From CAZSGN01 sp964606415 (GTDB lineage Bacteria > Bacteroidota > Bacteroidia > Bacteroidales > JBBRXJ01), in contig CAZSGN010000065.1 of the NCBI GenBank assembly GCA_964606415.1, positions 1 to 12,460 of the forward strand: 12,460 nucleotides of DNA, in the 5' to 3' direction. Below are positions 7,602 to 12,460 of the stretch, piece after piece (position 1 is the first letter of the stretch; every line of letters begins with the position of its first letter). The notes below the pieces were generated by a model. That model saw nothing but the letters and a program-made list of their open reading frames with translations. It did not search any database and had not been told where the DNA came from. A program made the position numbers and the translations under genes.

Positions 7602-7636
7602 AAAATAATTTTTTTAATGGTATGATTTAATTGTAT

Positions 7637-9208
7637 ATGGTTAATTCAGTTGGTACAAAAGTGAATAAGATGTCTGAGGAGTTTATTGTTAATTTTAGAC
7701 ATTATAGAAAAATACTGGAAGAATATTTTGACATTAAAAACAAGGTGCTTAACCAGTCAGATGCTCTTTCAGTGAAAAAACATCATTCCCGGGCCAAATT
7801 GTTGGCACGGGAACGCATTGATTTGCTTATAGATAAAGGGACTACGTTTCTTGAATTTTCTCAATTGGCAGCTTATGGACAGTATGATGATGCTTTTCCT
7901 TTTGCCGGTATCGTAACCGGAATTGGTGTAATTAAGGGACGGGAGACGGTGATTATTGCCAATGATGCCACTGTTAAAGGCGGAACTTATGTCAGAGAAA
8001 CTGTAAAAAAGCATTTGCGGGCCCAGGAGATAGCCTTGCAAAATCATCTGGCTTGTGTTTACCTGGTGGATTCCGGAGGCATCTATCTCCCGGAACAATC
8101 CAATGTATTTCCCGATCGTTTTGGTTTTGGCCGGTTTTTTTATAACCAGTCTAAGTTATCTGCGCTGGGGGTTCCTCAGATTGCTGTGGTGATGGGCTCA
8201 TGCACCGCCGGAGGGGCTTATATTCCTGCTATGAGTGATGAGGTAATTATGGTTCGCCAGCAGGGAACTATATTTGTTGGAGGTCCGCCATTGGTGAAAG
8301 CTGCCACGGGCGAAGAAGTGGATGCCGAAGAATTGGGAGGTGCTGAAGTGCATACTTCTAAATCGGGTGTGGCAGATCATATCGCTGAGGATGATCAGGA
8401 TGCCTTGAGGATATGTCGCAGGATTTTTGATTCTCTGCCCTTGCCTCAAAAACAGGAAGTGGCTTATAGAGAACCGGAAGAGCCCAGACTGGATCAGGAA
8501 GAGATTTATGGTCTGATTCCAAAGGACAGAAAAAAGAATATGATGACCAGGGAAATTATCCTGAGGATGATTGATGGTAGTAGATTTCAGGAATTTAAAA
8601 AGGACTATGCCGGAAATATTATTACTGGTTTTGCCAATATTAAAGGGTTTCCTGTGGGAATTATTGCAAATAATGGTTTTTTAACTGCTGAGGCTGCCAG
8701 GAAAGGGACCCATTTTATTGAGCTTTGTGATCATCGGCGGATACCGCTTGTTTTTTTTCAGAATATAACTGGTTTTATTGTAGGGAAGGAATACGAACAT
8801 GCCGGAATTGCTCGTGATGGTGCTAAGTTGATTCATGCAGTTTCAAATGCTGTGGTGCCAAGGTTTACTATCATTATGGGAGGTTCTTATGGAGCAGGTA
8901 ATTATGCCATGGCTGGCAGGGCCTTTGATCCTCATTTTCTCTTTTTATGGCCAAATGCCCGGACATCTGTTATGGGTGGGGAACAGGCAGATATGGTGCT
9001 TCATCAGATTAATTTTAAACAACAAAAGGGACACAAGAATATGGTTGAACGGTTTGAGGAGGAGAGCCTTGCTTATTATAGTACCTCAAGGATATGGGAT
9101 GATGGCATTTTGGATCCACGGGAGACCCGGGATGTTCTTGCAATGGTTATCTCTGCCTCATTGAACAGGAAAATAGAGGAACCCAGACGGGGTATCTATC
9201 GGATGTGA
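7637..9208 (+). CDS. Methylcrotonyl-CoA carboxylase beta (carboxyltransferase) subunit
   Basis: A 523-residue carboxyltransferase that moves CO2 from biotin to 3-methylcrotonyl-CoA, giving 3-methylglutaconyl-CoA in leucine breakdown. The N half has ANDATVKGGTYVRETVKKHL (109-127), LVDSGGIYLPEQSNVFPDR (143-161) and VVMGSCTAGGAYIPAMSDE (184-202). The C half has ANNGFLTAEAARKGTHFIEL (344-363), FFQNITGFIVGKEYE (373-387), MGGSYGAGNYAMAGRAF (414-430) and SVMGGEQA (444-451). These match MCC beta rather than propionyl- or acetyl-CoA carboxylases. The length is near the family norm (about 535). I chose ATG 7637 because the N-terminal NS-x-K-x-N-x-SEEF-x-x-N pattern aligns with family members; TTG 7631 and ATG 7670 are alternatives. 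No biotin-carboxylase (alpha) gene is present in the window. Confidence 0.93.
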   Translation: MVNSVGTKVNKMSEEFIVNFRHYRKILEEYFDIKNKVLNQSDALSVKKHHSRAKLLARERIDLLIDKGTTFLEFSQLAAYGQYDDAFPFAGIVTGIGVIKGRETVIIANDATVKGGTYVRETVKKHLRAQEIALQNHLACVYLVDSGGIYLPEQSNVFPDRFGFGRFFYNQSKLSALGVPQIAVVMGSCTAGGAYIPAMSDEVIMVRQQGTIFVGGPPLVKAATGEEVDAEELGGAEVHTSKSGVADHIAEDDQDALRICRRIFDSLPLPQKQEVAYREPEEPRLDQEEIYGLIPKDRKKNMMTREIILRMIDGSRFQEFKKDYAGNIITGFANIKGFPVGIIANNGFLTAEAARKGTHFIELCDHRRIPLVFFQNITGFIVGKEYEHAGIARDGAKLIHAVSNAVVPRFTIIMGGSYGAGNYAMAGRAFDPHFLFLWPNARTSVMGGEQADMVLHQINFKQQKGHKNMVERFEEESLAYYSTSRIWDDGILDPRETRDVLAMVISASLNRKIEEPRRGIYRM

Positions 9209-9258
9209 AATATGGAATGTGCATATATGATATTATGGAAATACTTTAATTCAAATTA

Positions 9259-9281
9259 AGCGATTCTTATTAGAAATCGCT
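9259..9281 (+). other. Intercistronic stem-loop
   Basis: AGCGATT (9259-9265) and AATCGCT (9275-9281) form a perfect 7-bp stem with a 9-nt loop, 19 bp before the hydratase ATG in the 92-bp gap after the carboxylase gene. No T-run follows, so it is probably not a terminator. It could be an RNA-processing, stability or regulator site. Confidence 0.35.
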
Positions 9282-9300
9282 CCACTCAGATTTAATAAAA

Positions 9301-10128
9301 ATGGAACAATTTAATAAAACAAGAAATTTTATTGAGGTTGAATATTCACAGAGTTATACCACCATTTGGCTTAATCGGCCTGATGTTCATAATGCTTTTC
9401 ATCCCGGAATGCTTGAAGAGTTGAATGATTTTTTTCAGGATTCGGAAGGAGATAAGCAGCATGATATTGTTGTTTTAAGGGGCAGGGGAGCTTCTTTTTG
9501 TGCTGGAGCAGATTTGCAATGGATGGCTAAAGGAAAAGATATGAGTTGGGAACAAAATGTTCGGGAATGCTGGCTCTTTGCTAAATGTCTCCTGAGTATC
9601 CGCCAGTCTGGCTGGATTGTTATAGCTGTTGCACATGGGGCTGTTTATGGTGGTGGATTAGGTTTGCTTTCTGCTTGCGACATGGCCTTTTGCACTCCTG
9701 AAACCGAATTTTCATTGAGTGAATTGCGTCTTGGTATGGTGGCTGCTGTTATCAGTCCTTTTCTGTATCGAAGGCTGGGGGATATCAGAGTGCGTGAACT
9801 GATGTTTACGGCCAGGCGTTTTAAAGGAGATGAAGCGCTTAATTATGGAGTGGTGAGCAGATTAATCAATCAGGAGGCTCTTGATGATGAGATTTCTGAA
9901 GTGGTCAAAGATATTTCAGTGCTTGCTCCAAAAGCCCGGTTCGGAGCTAAGCAATTGCTCAATGGTTTCTCTTTGGATGCTTTTGATGAGGATGAGTTCA
10001 TGAGGTTGGCAGAAATCCTTGCAAAATACAGAATTTCTGACGAAGGCCGGGAGGGTATGGCTGCCTTTCTTGAAAAAAGAGAGCCATTATGGAGGAAGAA
10101 TCCAGAGGATAAAGAACATTTTAATTGA
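9301..10128 (+). CDS. liuC: Methylglutaconyl-CoA hydratase (enoyl-CoA hydratase family, LiuC type)
   Basis: A 275-residue crotonase-fold enzyme. LiuC-type members hydrate 3-methylglutaconyl-CoA to HMG-CoA, the step after the carboxylase encoded just upstream. Visible motifs: LNRPDVHNAF (24-33), the oxyanion-hole segment SFCAGADLQWM (65-75), the second oxyanion segment GGGLGLLSACDMA (117-129), and SLSELRLGMVAAVISP (138-153), which holds E141 at the conserved second catalytic Glu position. The first Glu of classical enoyl-CoA hydratase is replaced by G121. This replacement and the VISP stretch are characteristic of LiuC-like hydratases and argue against a straight-chain crotonase. The dehydrogenase gene starts 9 bp after the stop codon. 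Confidence 0.88.
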   Translation: MEQFNKTRNFIEVEYSQSYTTIWLNRPDVHNAFHPGMLEELNDFFQDSEGDKQHDIVVLRGRGASFCAGADLQWMAKGKDMSWEQNVRECWLFAKCLLSIRQSGWIVIAVAHGAVYGGGLGLLSACDMAFCTPETEFSLSELRLGMVAAVISPFLYRRLGDIRVRELMFTARRFKGDEALNYGVVSRLINQEALDDEISEVVKDISVLAPKARFGAKQLLNGFSLDAFDEDEFMRLAEILAKYRISDEGREGMAAFLEKREPLWRKNPEDKEHFN

Positions 10129-10137
10129 TAGAAATTA

Positions 10138-11286
10138 ATGAATTATTTTTTAGATAAAAAATATATCGAATTAAAGGAGCGTGTCCGTGCTTTCGCTGAG
10201 AAAGAGATCAAACCACGTATTGTCGAGTTGGATGAGCAGGAAGCGTTTTCACCTGACCTGGTTAGAATGATTGGCAAGCAGGGCTTGATGGGCTTGCATA
10301 TTCCGGCGGAGTATGGTGGTCAGGGAGAAGATTACCTGGCATTAGTTATTGCAGTAGAGGAAATGGCAAGGGTTGACAGCTCTTATGCTGCCACTGTTGC
10401 TGCTCAGAATTCATTGGGGATATCTCCTATTTATGAATTTGGAACTCCGGCTCAAAAACAAAAGTACTTGCCTGATCTTTGTACAGGAGAGAATATTTGG
10501 GCGCTTGGTATCACCGAACCTACTGCAGGGTCTGATGTAAGAGGTATTAAAACAACTGCCATTCAACAGGATGATTGTTGGTTGATCAATGGGCATAAAA
10601 CATTCATTACCAACAGTGCTTCATCGCTTTCGGCTGGTATTTCCTTGGGGGCCCTGACTGATACTGATAAAGGAGAGTTGTCCGTAATTCTTGTTGAACG
10701 CGATACATTAGGGTTTAAAAGGCAGTTGATAAAAGGCAAAATGGTTTGGCGATCTATTGATAATGGAGATCTCCGTTTTGAGCAATGTAAGGTGCCTTTA
10801 GATAACCTGCTTGGTAAAAGAGGAGAAGGAGCCCGGATTATGTTAAAGACGCTTGACTCCGGACGCCTCACTATTGCTGCGGTGGGACTGGGATTGGCGC
10901 AGGGGGCTTACGAAATGGCTAAGGCACATGCTAATCGCAGAAAGCAATTTGGGAGAAAAATTGTTGAATTTCAGTCCATATCTTTTAAGCTGGCTGACAT
11001 GGCAACCAAAATTGAGCTGGCCAGGAATATGCTGTATAATACTTGTAAATTGAAGGATGGTGGACAGCCTTTCGCTAAAGAAGCGGCTATGATCAAACTT
11101 TATACCTCTGAAATTGCCAGGGAGGTGGCTGATGAGGCTTTGCAGATACATGGAGCAGTAGGTTTTCTTAAAGATAATCATATCGAACGGTTTTACAGGG
11201 ATCAAAGGCTTTTGCAAATAGGCGAAGGGACATCGGAAATATTAAGACTGGTTATTGCAAGACATATTTTGGATAAGAATGAATAA
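10138..11286 (+). CDS. Acyl-CoA dehydrogenase, short-chain type, possible isovaleryl-CoA role
   Basis: A 382-residue FAD-dependent acyl-CoA dehydrogenase of normal family length. It has the N-terminal helical domain, the FAD/substrate segment WALGITEPTAGSD (121-133), the middle beta domain with GHKTFITNSA (152-161), and the C-terminal domain with RRKQFGRKI (267-275), LQIHGAVGF (335-343) and IGEGTSEILR (361-370). The catalytic base is E363, the position used by short/medium-chain and butyryl-CoA dehydrogenases. The position that carries the catalytic Glu in isovaleryl-CoA dehydrogenase is G242 (LDSGR in place of LD-x-ER). Context in a leucine-degradation operon suggests isovaleryl-CoA as substrate, but the active-site layout is not that of the classical enzyme. 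Butyryl-, 2-methylbutyryl- or glutaryl-CoA are alternatives. The 3' end overlaps the next gene by 8 bp. Confidence 0.88.
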   Translation: MNYFLDKKYIELKERVRAFAEKEIKPRIVELDEQEAFSPDLVRMIGKQGLMGLHIPAEYGGQGEDYLALVIAVEEMARVDSSYAATVAAQNSLGISPIYEFGTPAQKQKYLPDLCTGENIWALGITEPTAGSDVRGIKTTAIQQDDCWLINGHKTFITNSASSLSAGISLGALTDTDKGELSVILVERDTLGFKRQLIKGKMVWRSIDNGDLRFEQCKVPLDNLLGKRGEGARIMLKTLDSGRLTIAAVGLGLAQGAYEMAKAHANRRKQFGRKIVEFQSISFKLADMATKIELARNMLYNTCKLKDGGQPFAKEAAMIKLYTSEIAREVADEALQIHGAVGFLKDNHIERFYRDQRLLQIGEGTSEILRLVIARHILDKNE

Positions 11287-12304
11287 TCTAACGGATAAAA
11301 AATCACAACATATTCAGCTGGCTTTAAAATCAAAGGTTTTTCCTGATCAGATTGACAGGCGGTTTGTCTATGAACCTCTTTTTGCTCCCCATCCTGTTGA
11401 ATATCTTAAACCTTTTGATTTTCTTGGTAAGCAAATGAAGTTCCCTATGTGGGTGTCCAGTATGACGGGTGGTACCGGGCAGGCTAAACGGATTAATTTT
11501 AATATAGCAAAGGTTTGTCATGATTTTGGAATGGGTATGAGTTTGGGCTCCTGTCGCCGGTTGATTGATGACCGAAAATATTTTGACCAGTATAATGTGC
11601 GGCCTGTATTGGGAAATGACCTGCCTTTGTATGCTAATCTTGGTGTCGCACAGGTCCAGAAGCATCTTGATAATAAGACCATTGATAAAGTCCAAAGAAT
11701 GATTGATAACCTCAAAGCTGATGGCTTAGTCGTACATGTTAATCCTTTTCAGGAATTTGTTCAGCCAGAAGGGACTTGTTTTGACCACCCTCCTGTCGAA
11801 ACTATTCGTGAATTGCTGGAAACGGCGGGGTTTAATGTTATTGTAAAGGAAGTAGGGCAAGGCATGGGGCCTCGGAGTGTACATGCTTTACTTGATTTGC
11901 CATTGGCTGCATTGGAGTTTGGTGCGGCAGGAGGAACTAATTTTACCATGGTGGAACAAAAGAGGGCTTTTGCAGATTTTGATCCCGTTCCGGAACAACC
12001 ATTGACTTTTGTTGGTCATGATGCTTCCGAAATGGTGGAGCAGGTAAATAATGCTGTACAAAATGGTTGGCCGGTTTCCTGTAAGGAGATAATCATTGGT
12101 GGTGGTGTGCGTTCTTTTCTTGATGGATATTACCTTACGGAAAAATGTGAGTTGCCGGCTATATATGCACAGGCTTCAGAAATATTGCGTTATGCTATGG
12201 AGGATTATGCGCAGTTGTATGCATTTGTAGACCGGCAGGTAAAAGGATTCAGAATGGCACAGGCATATCTGAAAATCAGGAAAAATGAAGCAAACGAAAC
12301 ATGA
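11279..12304 (+). CDS. fni: Type 2 isopentenyl-diphosphate delta-isomerase
   Basis: A 341-residue FMN-dependent TIM-barrel enzyme that interconverts isopentenyl and dimethylallyl diphosphate, the last shared step of isoprenoid precursor supply. Visible matches to the family are the N-terminal KKSQHIQLALKS (7-18), SSMTGG (60-65), MSLGSCR (87-93), LYANLGVAQ (117-125), HVNPFQEFVQPEG (153-165), which holds the catalytic Gln Q158 and metal-binding Glu E159, and VKEVGQGM (189-196). AAGGTNF (216-222) and GGGVRSFLDGYY (274-285) correspond to the FMN-phosphate regions but are diverged from the usual GGxGGT and GGxRxGxD forms. ATG 11279 gives an 8-bp overlap with the dehydrogenase gene and places the conserved N-terminus correctly; an upstream start at 11255 would lie deep in that gene. 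The 3' end overlaps the next gene by 20 bp. Confidence 0.88.
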   Translation: MNNLTDKKSQHIQLALKSKVFPDQIDRRFVYEPLFAPHPVEYLKPFDFLGKQMKFPMWVSSMTGGTGQAKRINFNIAKVCHDFGMGMSLGSCRRLIDDRKYFDQYNVRPVLGNDLPLYANLGVAQVQKHLDNKTIDKVQRMIDNLKADGLVVHVNPFQEFVQPEGTCFDHPPVETIRELLETAGFNVIVKEVGQGMGPRSVHALLDLPLAALEFGAAGGTNFTMVEQKRAFADFDPVPEQPLTFVGHDASEMVEQVNNAVQNGWPVSCKEIIIGGGVRSFLDGYYLTEKCELPAIYAQASEILRYAMEDYAQLYAFVDRQVKGFRMAQAYLKIRKNEANET

Positions 12305-12460
12305 GATATTATCCGGGTTTTCCCGGCTGGCAAGGCTGGATAAGATCCGGGCGCTTGGTAATCTTTCCCCAGGGCTACAGCAACAACTTGAGCGGGGAGA
12401 TGAAGAAGATGCTGGTAAGATGTTGTCTTTATTGCAGCAGATCGGCGAGAATGTGATCGC
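12285..12460 (+). CDS. Probable class II HMG-CoA reductase, N-terminal fragment (cut by window end)
   Basis: Only the first 58 codons are present. The start MKQTKHEILSGFSRLARLDK carries the SGFS-x-L element with which class II hydroxymethylglutaryl-CoA reductases begin, and GENVI near residue 53 corresponds to their FxENTI segment. The family reduces HMG-CoA to mevalonate with NAD(P)H. The 20-bp overlap with the isomerase gene implies co-translation. The neighbours, which make HMG-CoA (carboxylase and hydratase) and use mevalonate-derived IPP (isomerase), strongly support the call. The catalytic residues lie beyond the window and cannot be checked. Confidence 0.75.
   Translation, partial: MKQTKHEILSGFSRLARLDKIRALGNLSPGLQQQLERGDEEDAGKMLSLLQQIGENVI

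Larger units (their letters stand above)
7179..7636. other. Divergent promoter region between the metal operon and the leucine/mevalonate operon
   Basis: This is 458 bp without a credible gene. The + strand frame from 7164 to 7415 starts inside the opposite gene and encodes nothing recognisable. The stretch holds a probable promoter for each side (listed separately) and a cluster of small repeats in an otherwise AT-rich sequence. These are TCGGG/CCCGA (7464-7468 and 7477-7481), CGAG-CGT-CTCG (7494-7504), and a near direct repeat AACGAAATAAATT / AACGAACAAATT (7481-7493 and 7529-7540). Regulator binding is possible but unproven. Confidence 0.5.

Noticed and set aside
11255..11279. Upstream start for the IPP isomerase
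   Set aside because: It would add eight residues (MQDIFWIR) that are only an out-of-frame reading of the dehydrogenase end; the family N-terminus fits ATG 11279.
10138..11286. Firm assignment as isovaleryl-CoA dehydrogenase
   Set aside because: The diagnostic catalytic Glu position of that enzyme is Gly here; only the genomic context favours the name.

Overview
The window looks like chromosomal DNA of a Bacteroidota (Bacteroidetes) species. The base composition is AT-rich, the intergenic regions lack Shine-Dalgarno motifs, and several upstream regions carry Bacteroidetes-type -7 elements (TAnnTTTG-like). The protein families also fit: a DUF4625-like lipoprotein, a TonB-dependent receptor with an N-terminal carboxypeptidase-regulatory-like domain, and a CusB-type adaptor ending in DUF3347.

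There are three blocks. (1) Bases 1-3313, + strand: a heavy-metal efflux pair, namely a TolC/CusC-type outer-membrane channel and a CusB-type periplasmic adaptor carrying three potential metal-binding segments. No RND pump (CusA/CzcA) gene is in the window. The channel gene is preceded by an 11-bp tandem direct repeat and a perfect 17-bp inverted repeat, which are candidate operator sites. (2) Bases 3562-7178, - strand: a four-gene operon read right to left. It encodes a small exported His-rich protein, a His-rich TonB-dependent receptor, a second small His-rich membrane or exported protein, and a DUF4625-like lipoprotein. It ends at a good intrinsic terminator (3513-3544). The two small proteins are diverged paralogues flanking the receptor, with signature residues at almost identical positions. 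Transition-metal uptake or handling is the most economical inference. (3) Bases 7637-12460, + strand: methylcrotonyl-CoA carboxylase beta subunit, methylglutaconyl-CoA hydratase (LiuC type), an acyl-CoA dehydrogenase, type 2 isopentenyl-diphosphate isomerase, and the start of a probable class II HMG-CoA reductase, which is cut by the window end. From LiuC onward the genes are tightly packed or overlapping.

Block 3 is the most interesting metabolically. MCC and LiuC lead from leucine to HMG-CoA. Here the next genes are HMG-CoA reductase and IPP isomerase (mevalonate/isoprenoid pathway), not HMG-CoA lyase. The layout suggests that leucine carbon can be passed directly to isoprenoids. The acyl-CoA dehydrogenase has its catalytic Glu in the short-chain position and lacks the isovaleryl-CoA-dehydrogenase Glu, so its substrate is not settled. 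The biotin-carboxylase (alpha) subunit of MCC is not in the window.

No tRNA, rRNA, CRISPR array, insertion sequence or phage gene was seen.
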